Positions 53,013 through 62,736 of a DNA stretch of 64,000 nt are shown here, piece after piece. Position 1 is the stretch's first letter, and every line of letters begins with the position of its first letter. The stretch is from Veillonella criceti (GTDB lineage: Bacteria; Bacillota; Negativicutes; Veillonellales; Veillonellaceae): positions 334,001 to 398,000 of the forward strand of contig NZ_UHIO01000001.1 in NCBI RefSeq assembly GCF_900460315.1, in the 5' to 3' direction. A program made the translations under genes and the position numbers. The notes below the pieces were generated by a model that saw only the letters and a program-made list of their open reading frames with translations, was not told the origin of the DNA and did not search any database.

Positions 53013-54375
53013 GGTACAAAAATCAGGGAGAATTCAACAAGGACAAGTTAATATTCGACGTTTGGCTGTACAGGCCTTATTAACCATTAATCGTGATGGT
53101 GCTTATGCCAATATTGTATTACAGCAGGTATTAGCTGAGCATCAATTAAGTGATGTGGATCGACGCTTTTTTACAGAGCTTGTATACGGTGTTGTTCGAC
53201 GACGTAATTATTTGGATGCTATTATTGAAGCATTGGCTAAGCGACCATTACGTAAATTATCGTCTATTGTGGTAGAGATATTACGATTAGGTTTCTATCA
53301 ATTGATTTATATGGACAAAGTACCAGATAGTGCAGCCGTTAATGAAAGTGTAAAATTAGCAAAGAAAATGGCCCGTGGTCTTGATGGCTTCGTCAATGGC
53401 GTATTACGTAATTTTTTGAGAAATCGAGAGGCATTTAGCATTGATGAGTTAGCTAAGAGTGACGTAGAACGACTCGCCTTTATTTATAATCAACCTATTT
53501 GGCTATTAGAACATTGGCTAGCTATTTATGGGGAAGAAAAAACAATTGGTTTATGTGTTTGGTTTAATGAACGACCTCGTTTAACAGCCCGCATCAATAC
53601 TTTAAAAAATTCAATTTCTGATACAATGGTTGCTATTGAAAAAGAGGGCTGGCATGCTGTACCGACGGGTAAGGTACCAGAGGCTATCTACATTACTAAA
53701 CATCGAGGCTCTTTAGAATCATCCCCATTAGTAAAAGAGGGTCTATTAACATTTTCAGATGAAGCGTCTATGGCAGTGGCCTATGTAGTGGATCCAAAAG
53801 AGGGCGAACGCGTTCTTGATTGTTGTGCCGCTCCCGGTGGTAAAACGATGCATATGGCAGCACGAATGAATAATAAAGGTCATATTGTAGCTGATGATAT
53901 TCATGAACATAAATTAGGCCTTATGGAAATGAATGCTAAACGTTTAGGTGTTACTAATGTAGCATTTCAATTACAAGATGCGACACGTTTACCGAGTGAA
54001 TGGGGCGGTTCCTTTGATAAGGTATTAGTTGATGCGCCTTGTTCTGGTCTTGGTATTTTACAGCGAAAACTCGATATGCGTTGGCATAAATCTGCTGAAT
54101 CGTTGACTACGCTGCCTATTTTACAACTCCAAATCTTAGAACAAGCAGCTAAGGCAGTTAAACCTGGTGGCGTTTTAGTATATTCTACGTGTACGATAAA
54201 TGAAGCTGAAAATGAAGATGTTGTTACTACATTTTTAGCTAGTCATCAAGAATTTTCCTTAGAGGATGCGGCTCCATTTTTGCCATTTGAAGTAACGGGA
54301 CCTATGATTACCTTGTGGCCACAACGAGATGAAATGGATGGTTTTTTTATAGCTCGTCTTAGAAAACAAGGGTAA
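53005..54375 (+). CDS. rsmB: 16S rRNA (cytosine-C5)-methyltransferase RsmB
   Basis: Methylates C967 of 16S rRNA (456 residues). The N-terminal NusB-like RNA-binding domain (about 15-145) has RRLAVQALLTINRDGAYAN and FFTELVYGVVRRR; the methyltransferase domain has the SAM motif VLDCCAAPGGKTMHMA and the catalytic cysteines in VDAPCSGLGILQRK and YSTCTINEAENE. It overlaps DUF116 at its start; rlmN follows after 32 bases. Confidence 0.95.
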   Translation: MDKVQKSGRIQQGQVNIRRLAVQALLTINRDGAYANIVLQQVLAEHQLSDVDRRFFTELVYGVVRRRNYLDAIIEALAKRPLRKLSSIVVEILRLGFYQLIYMDKVPDSAAVNESVKLAKKMARGLDGFVNGVLRNFLRNREAFSIDELAKSDVERLAFIYNQPIWLLEHWLAIYGEEKTIGLCVWFNERPRLTARINTLKNSISDTMVAIEKEGWHAVPTGKVPEAIYITKHRGSLESSPLVKEGLLTFSDEASMAVAYVVDPKEGERVLDCCAAPGGKTMHMAARMNNKGHIVADDIHEHKLGLMEMNAKRLGVTNVAFQLQDATRLPSEWGGSFDKVLVDAPCSGLGILQRKLDMRWHKSAESLTTLPILQLQILEQAAKAVKPGGVLVYSTCTINEAENEDVVTTFLASHQEFSLEDAAPFLPFEVTGPMITLWPQRDEMDGFFIARLRKQG

Positions 54376-54407
54376 TCTTATAAAATTGATTACGTAAGGA
54401 TATAATT

Positions 54408-55448
54408 ATGATAGAATTATTAGGTAAGAACCTCACTGAATTGCAAGCTATAATTGTGGAAGCAGGGTTTCCAAAATTTAGAGCTAAGCAAATTATGGAT
54501 TATATATATAAGCGCTATATTTTTGATTTTCAAGCTATGCAACAGTTGCCAGGCAATATGCGAGATTGGTTAACAACTCATTGTGCGATTTCGATTCCTG
54601 AAATTGTAACGGAAAAGACGGCACCCGATGGATTAACCAAAAAACTGTTATTGAAATTATCTGATGGTAATCAAGTTGAAACAGTCTTGATGAAGCAACA
54701 TTATGGCAATTCAGTTTGTGTTTCCTCGCAGGTTGGTTGTGCCATGGGGTGTGTATTCTGTGCTTCAACGACAGGTGGGTTGTATCGTAACCTGGACACT
54801 CACGAAATAGTGGCTCAAGTATTATTATTTGGATCACTCCTAAAAGAGCGTATTCACTCTATTGTTGTTATGGGGGCTGGCGAACCACTTCAAAATTATA
54901 CGAACACAATTAATGCGCTTCGTTTGCTTCACGAAAAAGAAGCGTTTGATATAGGGTATCGTCGTATGACCTTATCAACTTGTGGGGTTGTTGAAAATAT
55001 TTATTTATTAGCTGATGAAGGAATTCCTATTACATTAGCCCTTAGTTTACATGCACCGAATGATGCCATTCGACGTGAAATTATGCCGATTGGAGCTCAC
55101 TATAATTTAGAGAATGTCTTAGCGGCAGTAAAGACGTATTATGAAAAGACAGATCGCCGAGTTACTTTTGAATATATTTTAATTGATGGTATTAATTCAT
55201 CTATTGAAAATGCTCATGAACTAGGCACATTAGTAAAGGATTTCCCCAATTGTAATGTTAACTTAATTCCTGTGAATGGAAATGAACATATTCAGCTTTT
55301 TAAACCGTCTCGACGCCAAATGGAGGCCTTTAAAAATATTGTGGCCTCTTATGGTGTGGCTGTTACGGTGCGTAAGGAAATGGGCGATGCGATTCAAGCG
55401 GCCTGTGGTCAATTAAAAGTACAACATGCACAAAAACAGTCAGAATAA
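54408..55448 (+). CDS. rlmN: Dual-specificity RNA methyltransferase RlmN
   Basis: Radical-SAM enzyme that methylates C2 of adenine in 23S rRNA (A2503) and some tRNAs (346 residues). The radical-SAM cysteines are in CAMGCVFCAST near residue 113, and SSQVGC precedes them; MGAGEPLQNY, STCGVV and the second catalytic cysteine near the end (QAACGQL) fit RlmN. It lies between rsmB and the PP2C phosphatase gene. Confidence 0.95.
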   Translation: MIELLGKNLTELQAIIVEAGFPKFRAKQIMDYIYKRYIFDFQAMQQLPGNMRDWLTTHCAISIPEIVTEKTAPDGLTKKLLLKLSDGNQVETVLMKQHYGNSVCVSSQVGCAMGCVFCASTTGGLYRNLDTHEIVAQVLLFGSLLKERIHSIVVMGAGEPLQNYTNTINALRLLHEKEAFDIGYRRMTLSTCGVVENIYLLADEGIPITLALSLHAPNDAIRREIMPIGAHYNLENVLAAVKTYYEKTDRRVTFEYILIDGINSSIENAHELGTLVKDFPNCNVNLIPVNGNEHIQLFKPSRRQMEAFKNIVASYGVAVTVRKEMGDAIQAACGQLKVQHAQKQSE

Positions 55449-55473
55449 TTGAGGCATGTGTGAAGGAGGACCT

Positions 55474-56175
55474 ATGAAAAGTATAGGCATGAGTAAAATT
55501 GGTTTAGTGCGTCAACGCAACGAAGATCGATTTTATATTGGAGATTCCTTTTGCATAGTCACTGATGGTATGGGTGGCTATAAAGGAGGCGAAATTGCTA
55601 GTACTATGGTAGTCGACACCATTGCGGCGGATATGCAAAATTGGCAAACTGTATCGGTAGACGCATTGCGTCAAGCCGTAGCCAAAGCTAATACTGCCGT
55701 TTTTGAACGCGTTCAGGCGACTCCAGCATTAGAAGGTATGGGGACTACCGCCGTAGTTGCCTATGTGGAAGGAACAACCTTATATTGGGCCAACGTAGGC
55801 GATAGCCGACTCTATGTATTTCATGAGGGGCAACTGACACAAATTAGTACTGATCATTCTATGGTACAAGCCTTGTATGATGCGGGGGAATTAGCAGCTG
55901 ATGATATGTTGCAACATCCACAGCGCAATGTATTAACTCGTGCGGTTGGTGTTGGGCCTGTTGTTGATATTGATGGTGGTGCTAAAGAATTAGCATCAGG
56001 CGATAGAATTTTGTTGTGTTCTGATGGACTCACTGGTTATATTGAAGAAGCGGTGATTGAAGAGGCTTTTCGCAAGGAAGCTAAGGATGATCGACTTGTG
56101 GAAGATTTGATGACCTTAGTCTATGATCATGGCGCTCGTGATAATGTAACAATAGTGATTGGCACCATTGACTAG
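55474..56175 (+). CDS. PP2C-family serine/threonine phosphatase (PrpC/Stp)
   Basis: Metal-dependent protein phosphatase (233 residues), the partner of the kinase encoded next. Motifs: IGLVRQRNEDRF, VTDGMGGYKGGEIAS, WANVGDSRLYVF, DHSMVQALYDAGEL and CSDGLTGYI with a final DNVTIVI. The metal-binding aspartates are intact. The ATG at 55474 has AAGGAGG four bases upstream; the in-frame start at 55456 precedes that site. The pair controls reversible phosphorylation, often linked to cell wall synthesis. Confidence 0.94.
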   Translation: MKSIGMSKIGLVRQRNEDRFYIGDSFCIVTDGMGGYKGGEIASTMVVDTIAADMQNWQTVSVDALRQAVAKANTAVFERVQATPALEGMGTTAVVAYVEGTTLYWANVGDSRLYVFHEGQLTQISTDHSMVQALYDAGELAADDMLQHPQRNVLTRAVGVGPVVDIDGGAKELASGDRILLCSDGLTGYIEEAVIEEAFRKEAKDDRLVEDLMTLVYDHGARDNVTIVIGTID

Positions 56176-56190
56176 GAGTGAGGTGAGAAC

Positions 56191-58122
56191 ATGAAAGAAA
56201 CAGCAACAAAATTACAAGGTTTAATCCTTGATAATCGCTATAAAATTATTTCTAAAATTGGCGTTGGCGGTATGGCCGATGTGTTTAAAGGGGAAGATTT
56301 ATTGCTAGGCCGGCCCGTGGCCATTAAAGTATTGCACCAAAATTTTGCTGGTGATGATGACTTTGTAGCTCGGTTTAAACGAGAGGCACAAGCAGCTGGT
56401 AAATTAAGTCATCCTAATATTGTCAGTATGTACGATGTAGGCTTTGATCAAGGCTATCATTACATCGTTATGGAATATATTGAAGGGGAAACCTTAAAAG
56501 AGTATATTACTCGACATGAACGGTTATCTATTGATAATGCTGTTAAATTTACCATTGCCATTGCAGAAGGACTAGAACATGCTCATGCTATGGGGATTGT
56601 ACATTGTGATATAAAGCCTCATAATGTCTTAATTACCAAGCAAGGTCGTATTAAGGTAACTGACTTTGGTATTGCCCGTGCTATGAATGCAGGCACAACA
56701 ATGATGTATACTAATTCTATTATGGGTTCGGCACATTATTTATCGCCAGAGCAGGCGAGCGGTAAACCTGTTAATGGAAGTACTGATATATATTCATTAG
56801 GGGCTGTTCTTTATGAAATGCTAACAGGGCGCGTTCCTTATGAAGGTGAAACGCCTATTAGTGTAGCTTTGAAACATGTGCGTGAAAAGTTAATTCCGCC
56901 GACCCGTTTTAATCCGAGTATTCCTACCTTATTGGAGTCGGCTGTCATTAAAGCCTTAGCAAAACGTCCAGAAGAACGTTTTAGTAATATTACTGATATG
57001 ATTGCGGCTCTTCGCATGTCCCAAGGATTTGTAAATAGTAATAGCGGACGTCGGGTGCCTCATGATTTCGGAACTCAGGTTATGGTGCCAGTTACTGAAT
57101 CACCTTATGGCGATGTAGACGATGAGGATACTTATTATGGTGGTGAACCGATTAAAGAGGGCTGGTTAGCTAAACTTTCACGTTTGCCACAAAAATATAT
57201 TTTATTAGGTGCCTTTTTTGTATTCTTATTGGCTTTTGCCTGGGCTTTCTTGAGTTTTGGCAATTTCTGGAGCAATGCTACCGTTGATGTACCTAATGTA
57301 GTAGGTAAACAGGTATCAGTGGCTAAACATATTTTAGAAGATAACCATTTGCGCGTATCGACTAGTGAAGTTTCTAATCCTGATGTACCAGCAGGACAAG
57401 TTATTTCACAGAGCCCTGAAGCTGGCGAACAGGTGAAAGAGCAACGAACAGTTCATCTGGTAGTAAGTAAGGGTGTAGGTGATATTACAATGCCTGATTT
57501 AACAGGTATGACCTTAGATCAAGCTAAAAGCCGCTTGAAAGGTTTAGGTCTTGTAGTTGGTAAGATTACAACCGCTTCAGAAGAGGGGAAAGAAGATGGC
57601 GTTATTCTTATGCAATCACCTCCAGGTGACTCTAAAGTAACAAAAGGAACGACCGTAGATATTACAGTCAATCGCGTGAAGAGCCAGAAAGTGGAATTAC
57701 CTAATTTAGTTGGTATGACCATTAAAGAGGCAAAAGAAGCCTTGAGTTCTTTAGGGTTATCGGTAGGCCCTATTGGTGGTAGTAGTGATGAGGCGGCGCT
57801 AGTTACAGCGCAAAGTCCAGAACCAGGAAGTTCTTTAGATGCTAATACAGCTGTTTCTTTAACTGGTGAGGTTAAGAAAGAAGTACCAGCTCCAACGGCC
57901 ACAAATAACACAGTCACTAAGGGTACCGTTGATATTACGGTTCCTTCTGGTAAAGCTAATCAATCTGTACGCATTGTAGTGGCTGATGATGCAGGTTCAC
58001 ATACTGTCTTTGATGGCACTGCGCAGCCAGGCGAACGAATTGTTAAAGATGTTTCAGGAACAGGTAAGGTTCAAATTCAGGTATATTTAAATGGTGCCTT
58101 AGTACAGGATCAAACATTGTAG
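56191..58122 (+). CDS. PASTA-domain serine/threonine protein kinase (PrkC/PknB family)
   Basis: Membrane kinase of 643 residues. The cytoplasmic kinase domain (about 17-275) has a glycine loop IGVGGMADVFKG, K46 in AIKVLH, the catalytic loop HCDIKPHNVL with D140, and DFG at 158-160. The arginine normally before the catalytic aspartate is Cys139, so it is a non-RD kinase. One membrane segment (about 336-356) is followed by three PASTA repeats (about 365-430, 432-497 and 499-563), which in relatives sense muropeptides, and an extra beta-rich C-terminal domain (about 575-643). rsgA follows after seven bases. Confidence 0.94.
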   Translation: MKETATKLQGLILDNRYKIISKIGVGGMADVFKGEDLLLGRPVAIKVLHQNFAGDDDFVARFKREAQAAGKLSHPNIVSMYDVGFDQGYHYIVMEYIEGETLKEYITRHERLSIDNAVKFTIAIAEGLEHAHAMGIVHCDIKPHNVLITKQGRIKVTDFGIARAMNAGTTMMYTNSIMGSAHYLSPEQASGKPVNGSTDIYSLGAVLYEMLTGRVPYEGETPISVALKHVREKLIPPTRFNPSIPTLLESAVIKALAKRPEERFSNITDMIAALRMSQGFVNSNSGRRVPHDFGTQVMVPVTESPYGDVDDEDTYYGGEPIKEGWLAKLSRLPQKYILLGAFFVFLLAFAWAFLSFGNFWSNATVDVPNVVGKQVSVAKHILEDNHLRVSTSEVSNPDVPAGQVISQSPEAGEQVKEQRTVHLVVSKGVGDITMPDLTGMTLDQAKSRLKGLGLVVGKITTASEEGKEDGVILMQSPPGDSKVTKGTTVDITVNRVKSQKVELPNLVGMTIKEAKEALSSLGLSVGPIGGSSDEAALVTAQSPEPGSSLDANTAVSLTGEVKKEVPAPTATNNTVTKGTVDITVPSGKANQSVRIVVADDAGSHTVFDGTAQPGERIVKDVSGTGKVQIQVYLNGALVQDQTL

Positions 58123-58129
58123 GAGGAAT

Positions 58130-58990
58130 ATGAATACAGGCATTGTCATTAAAAATATGAATGGGTATTTCTATGTTCAGGATGAAGTAGGCAACATGCA
58201 TGAGTGTAAGGTGCGTGGTCGCTTGAAACAAGGTCGTTATTCTTTGTTAGTAGGTGATCGCGTAACCTTTGATCCGGCGGGAACAATTGAGAAAATACTA
58301 CCTCGCCATAATGAATTAAAGCGTCCTCATGTGGCTAATTTAGATCAAGTCATATTAGTTGTTGCAGCTCACGAACCAGATATTAATGAGTTATTACTCA
58401 ATAAATTAATTGTTATGATTGAGCATGCTGATATTCCCTTAGTGCTGTGTATTAATAAATGTGATTTACAAGATGACAATACGGCTGCTTTAGAAGCTCT
58501 ATATCGTCAAATTGGTTATACTGTTATTTTAACCTCTACACGGACTGGTGAAGGTTTGGATGTTTTAAAAACACAATTACACCATAAAGTAAGTGCTTTT
58601 GCTGGACCATCGGGGGTAGGCAAAAGTAGTTTACTCAATGCCATTGAACCTACATTTGCTTTTCAAACTGGGGCAGTGAGTGATAAAATAAAAAGAGGTC
58701 GTCATACGACTCGGCATGCTTCATTGTACAGTTTAGATGGTGATTCCTTTATTATGGATACGCCTGGTTTCAGTGCTATTGATTTTAGTGATATTTCAGA
58801 AGAACGTTTAACTTCCTTATATCCTGAGTTTTTAGCTGTGGAAGAAAATTGCAAGTTTAATCCTTGTTACCATGAACATGAACCGATATGCGGAGTGAAA
58901 GAGGCCTTAGCGGCTGGTCAAATCAGTACGGGTCGCTATGAATCCTATTTAGTCATTCGCGAAGAAATTCGCAGTCAAAGGAAATGGTGA
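58130..58990 (+). CDS. rsgA: Ribosome small subunit GTPase RsgA
   Basis: Circularly permuted GTPase for late 30S maturation (286 residues). An OB-fold domain comes first, then the G motifs in permuted order: NKCD (G4) near residue 105, GPSGVGKSSL (G1) near 160 and DTPG (G3) near 210. The C-terminal zinc finger has CKFNPCYHEHEPICGV. It follows the kinase gene, as in many Firmicutes. Confidence 0.95.
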   Translation: MNTGIVIKNMNGYFYVQDEVGNMHECKVRGRLKQGRYSLLVGDRVTFDPAGTIEKILPRHNELKRPHVANLDQVILVVAAHEPDINELLLNKLIVMIEHADIPLVLCINKCDLQDDNTAALEALYRQIGYTVILTSTRTGEGLDVLKTQLHHKVSAFAGPSGVGKSSLLNAIEPTFAFQTGAVSDKIKRGRHTTRHASLYSLDGDSFIMDTPGFSAIDFSDISEERLTSLYPEFLAVEENCKFNPCYHEHEPICGVKEALAAGQISTGRYESYLVIREEIRSQRKW

Positions 58991-58994
58991 GACT

Positions 58995-59642
58995 ATGGTA
59001 AAAATTGCACCTTCTATGTTATCCGCTGATTTTGCGCGCTTACAAGAAGAAATTAAAAACATTGAATTAAGTGGGGCTGATTTATTGCACATTGATATCA
59101 TGGACGGGCATTTTGTACCCAATCTTACCTTTGGTGCTCCGGTGATAAAGTCATTGCGTAAACACACAGCTTTACCTTTTGATGTGCATTTGATGGTAAC
59201 AAATCCAGCTGATTATGTAAAAGCCTTTGCTGATATTGGAACAGAATATTTTACATTTCATGCAGAAGCGACACCACATATGCATCGGTTAGTGCAAGAA
59301 ATCAAATCATATGGTATGAAAGCAGGGGTATCATTGAATCCGTCAACACCTGTGGCTATGTTAGAAGATATAGCCGCTGATTTAGATATGATTTTAATTA
59401 TGAGCGTTAATCCTGGCTTTGGTGGTCAATCATTTATTCCTCACGCTGTACGAAAAATCAAAAAGGCTAAGGCATTATTTGATTATTATGAAAATAGTAA
59501 TGGCGTTGTTGAAGTAGATGGCGGTGTTAATCTTGAAACGGCGCCATTAGTTCGTGAAGCTGGGGCTGATATTCTCGTAGCTGGGTCGGCTGTATTTGGT
59601 GCACCTGATCGGGCTGAGATGATTCGCTCTTTGCGTGGTTAA
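58995..59642 (+). CDS. rpe: Ribulose-phosphate 3-epimerase
   Basis: Interconverts ribulose-5-phosphate and xylulose-5-phosphate (215 residues). TIM-barrel motifs: IAPSMLSADFARLQEE, HIDIMDGHFVPNLTFG, DVHLMVTNP, IMSVNPGFGGQSFIP and EVDGGVNLETAP. It supplies the split transketolase at 9480-11247. It ends the kinase-rsgA-rpe run with a terminator. Confidence 0.96.
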   Translation: MVKIAPSMLSADFARLQEEIKNIELSGADLLHIDIMDGHFVPNLTFGAPVIKSLRKHTALPFDVHLMVTNPADYVKAFADIGTEYFTFHAEATPHMHRLVQEIKSYGMKAGVSLNPSTPVAMLEDIAADLDMILIMSVNPGFGGQSFIPHAVRKIKKAKALFDYYENSNGVVEVDGGVNLETAPLVREAGADILVAGSAVFGAPDRAEMIRSLRG

Positions 59643-59646
59643 TACT

Positions 59647-59679
59647 AAAAGCTCCTGACCTTCAGGGGCTTTTATTTTA
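59647..59679 (+). terminator. Terminator after rpe
   Basis: AAAAGCTCCTG pairs with CAGGGGCTTTT around a five-base loop (one G-U pair), followed by ATTTTA. It ends the priA-to-rpe gene run. Confidence 0.9.
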
Positions 59680-59731
59680 AATTAATTGTGACCGTATAGT
59701 AGTAACGGTAAGCAGGAAGTAAGGAATATTC

Positions 59732-60094
59732 ATGAAAATTGGTACTGACATTATTGAAATTGAACGTATTGCTAAAGCTGTCACTAAATCTCATTTTGCA
59801 ACGCGTGTGTATACCTCTCAAGAACTTGCCTATGCTACGAGTCGTGGTAAACAACGTGATGCTTCATTAGCGGGGATGTATGCGGCTAAAGAAGCCTTTG
59901 TAAAAGCATTAGGCACAGGGTTTCGAGATGGATCTTGGCAAGATTTAGAAGTGTGTCGTGATAAATTAGGGGCCCCTTATATGGTGTTACAGGGGGTATT
60001 TAAAGATTTGTATACGAGCCGTGGTTTCACTCAATTAGAAGTAACGATTAGCCACTGCCGAACATATGCCGTAGCAACAGTATTATTGCAATAG
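59732..60094 (+). CDS. acpS: Holo-[acyl-carrier-protein] synthase
   Basis: Transfers phosphopantetheine from coenzyme A to acyl carrier protein (120 residues). It starts KIGTDIIEIERIAKAV, with the metal-binding aspartate, and has YAAKEAFVKALGTGF in the middle and TISHCRTYAVATVLL at the end. It is followed by the NAD(P)HX repair gene nnrDE, a common pairing. Confidence 0.95.
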   Translation: MKIGTDIIEIERIAKAVTKSHFATRVYTSQELAYATSRGKQRDASLAGMYAAKEAFVKALGTGFRDGSWQDLEVCRDKLGAPYMVLQGVFKDLYTSRGFTQLEVTISHCRTYAVATVLLQ

Positions 60095-60133
60095 TATTAT
60101 CACTGTCTTAATCTATAAAGGAAAGGAGTTTAT

Positions 60134-61678
60134 ATGCGTATTTTAACAAAAGAAGAAGCAAAATTTATTGATCAATGGGCCCCTACTAAAGGTCACTTAC
60201 CGCTAGCTCTATTGATGGAAAATGCAGGCCGAGGTGTAGCAGAAGCTATTGTAACCGCTACTGAGGAAGAGAATCGGTCTTTAGATGTAGTAATTGTGGC
60301 TGGTAAAGGTAATAATGGGGCTGATGGTTTAGTTGCTGCTCGGCAACTAGAAGAATGGGGGCATGAAGTACGTGTTGTGATTCCTTGTGATGATAAAAGT
60401 GGCTCACCATTATTTCAACAACAATTAGCCGCCATTGAGGCCTTAGAAATTCCTGTATTAACTTTAGCTGATGGCGATGTTTTTGAAGCTGCAGATGTAA
60501 TTGTAGATGGACTTTTAGGTACAGGATTACAAGGTGAATTACAAGGACCAATTTTAGAACTTTTAGATCGCATGGAAGCCCATGTAGATACATATCCTGA
60601 TACCCTGTTAGTTGCGATTGATGTACCATCAGGTCTCAATGCAAATACTGGGGCTGTAGCTGAGGGCACATTGGGTATGGATTTAACGGTTACCTTTGGA
60701 GCCCCTAAACAAGGCATGTGTTTATATCCTGGTAAATCATATTGTGGTGAAATTATTGTAAAGGGGTTAGGCTTTGCTTGGGAGACAGCTTTATTGGATG
60801 AAAGTAATGAACATTTTCCTACAGAATTAATTACGGCTGAGTTAATTGATGCTTTATTACCAGAACGAGAACCGACTTATCATAAAGGGTCTAACGGTCA
60901 CACACTTATTATTGGTGGATCTGATGGCATGATAGGCGCGCCTTTATTGGCAGCAGAAGCGGCTGTTTATGCAGGGGCTGGTAAAGTAACGACTGTAGTA
61001 CCTTCCGATTGCTTACGTATGTTACAAACAAAAATTATGCCAGAAGTTATGACAGGTTCATTCGGAAATTTACTTCATCTACGTATGCATAGTTCAGAAA
61101 AACAAGCCGTTGCTATTGGACCTGGGTTAGGACGCAATGAAGAAACAACCACGTTAGTGAAGAACTTTATGACTACAACAGAAGTTCCTTTAGTTATTGA
61201 TGCTGATGCTCTTTGGGCATTAGGTCATATGGATATTGTAGGCCACGAATTTAGCAAACGAGAACGACCGGTGATTATGACACCGCACCTTGGAGAATTC
61301 GCTCGTCTTACAGGCCTTACCATTGACTCTATTGAGGCAAATCGTATTGAAGTAGCTCGTCAATTTGCTATTAAGTATCAGGTTGTATTAGTTTTGAAAG
61401 GGGCTCCTACGGTAGTAGCATCACCAGATGGGTTGGTGGCCGTTAATAGCAGTGGTAATGAAGGTATGGGCACTGGTGGTATGGGGGATACCTTAACAGG
61501 GATTATAGCTAGTTTATTAGGGCAAGGCTTGGAAGAAGTCGAAGCCGCTATGGCCGGTGTGTTTCTTCATGGAGCAGCCGCTGATTTTTTATATGAAACG
61601 CGCCATGTAGGTTTTATGCCATCGGAAGTAGCCCGTCAAGTACCTTATATAATGACGGAAGTAGTAGGCAGTGAATAA
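60134..61678 (+). CDS. nnr: Bifunctional NAD(P)HX epimerase/dehydratase
   Basis: Repairs hydrated NAD(P)H (514 residues). The N-terminal epimerase domain (NnrE, about 1-215) has MENAGRGVAEAI, VAGKGNNGADGLVAARQL and DVPSGLNANTG. The C-terminal ADP/ATP-dependent dehydratase domain (NnrD, about 225-510) has HKGSNGHTLIIGGSDGMIGA, AIGPGLGRNEE, MTPHLGEFARL and GTGGMGDTLTGIIASLL. The fusion is the common bacterial form. Confidence 0.95.
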   Translation: MRILTKEEAKFIDQWAPTKGHLPLALLMENAGRGVAEAIVTATEEENRSLDVVIVAGKGNNGADGLVAARQLEEWGHEVRVVIPCDDKSGSPLFQQQLAAIEALEIPVLTLADGDVFEAADVIVDGLLGTGLQGELQGPILELLDRMEAHVDTYPDTLLVAIDVPSGLNANTGAVAEGTLGMDLTVTFGAPKQGMCLYPGKSYCGEIIVKGLGFAWETALLDESNEHFPTELITAELIDALLPEREPTYHKGSNGHTLIIGGSDGMIGAPLLAAEAAVYAGAGKVTTVVPSDCLRMLQTKIMPEVMTGSFGNLLHLRMHSSEKQAVAIGPGLGRNEETTTLVKNFMTTTEVPLVIDADALWALGHMDIVGHEFSKRERPVIMTPHLGEFARLTGLTIDSIEANRIEVARQFAIKYQVVLVLKGAPTVVASPDGLVAVNSSGNEGMGTGGMGDTLTGIIASLLGQGLEEVEAAMAGVFLHGAAADFLYETRHVGFMPSEVARQVPYIMTEVVGSE

Positions 61679-61756
61679 TTTAAGTTATCCTCTTTTTAGG
61701 TGACATGAAACTATTTTATAGTTTTAAAATTTAATATAAAGTGTTTAAGGTGATGT

Positions 61757-62700
61757 ATGCAATATTATATTAAACGTTGGTTAACATATATTACGCTAGT
61801 TATAGTGTTAGTAGTAGGCTCTTTATCTTTAAGTGGTTGTAATTTAGAAGCTTCTATTCCTAATATGGGCGCAGCTAACCATACAACGGCGACACAAAGT
61901 AATGATTCCCTATCTGGCACACTTGACGTATATACGTTAGATATTGGTCAAGGGGATTCTCACTTAATTAAAGTGGGTGATGACTATACTTTAATTGATA
62001 CAGGTGATGTGGATCATCGTGATCGATTAATCGCTTTATTAAAGCAATATAATGTCTCTTCTTTAAAGAATGTTATTATTACACATCCTCATGCGGATCA
62101 TATGGGCGGTTTTTATGCATTGATAAAAGCGGGGATTCCTATTGGACATGTGTATGATAATGGTATGGAAGGATCTACTTCAGTATATAAGACCTATTTA
62201 AAGAATATTAATAAGAAACAGATTCCTCATAGTGCGCTATATAAAGGGGCAGTCGTGGATTTAGGTCATGGTGCTACGTTTACCGTTTATGCACCAGAGG
62301 AAGGAAAGTATCTCTTAGATAATAAAGGTAGGCCAGACCCTAATGACAATAGCATTGTAGGCAAATTAACATTTGGTAAATTTTCTATGCTGTTTACTGG
62401 TGATGCGTCTCGGGCTGAAGAGAATCGACTTATTAAAGAAGAAAATACAAAATTAGCAAGCCGTGTTCTTAAAGTTGGCCATCATGGGAGTGCTAGTTCT
62501 TCACAAAAAGATTTTATTCGTTCAGTACGCCCTGAATTAGCGGTAATTTCTGTAGGTTTACATAATGATTATGGTCATCCTACTTCGCAAGCACTTAAAC
62601 GACTTGCTGAAGAAAAAGTATTAGTCTATCGTACTGATACACAAGGCACAATTCGTATTCACACAGATGGGAACACGTGGAGTGTAACTACGGAACGATA
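61757..62700 (+). CDS. ComEC-like metallo-beta-lactamase lipoprotein
   Basis: A 314-residue exported lipoprotein. The lipobox LSGC places the lipidated cysteine at residue 28, followed by a Thr/Ser-rich spacer. From about residue 52 it is an MBL domain of the ComEC/Rec2 C-terminal type: DIGQGDSHLIKVG, THPHADHMGG, TGDASRAEE, VGHHGSASSS and YGHPTSQA. The ligands look intact, so it is probably an active hydrolase outside the cytoplasmic membrane. In ComEC this domain is thought to cut the non-transported DNA strand; a nuclease role here is only a suggestion. It starts at ATG 61757 after AAGGTGATGT. The stop ends at 62701. Confidence 0.85.
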
Positions 62701-62736
62701 AATCTTGTCAAGTAAAAAGTAAAAGTCCTTTAATTA

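Noticed and set aside
60258-60717. Two long antisense frames over nnrDE, and similar antisense frames over trkA, coaBC, metK and pknB.
   Set aside because: Composition mirrors the sense codons; no promoter or ribosome binding site supports them.
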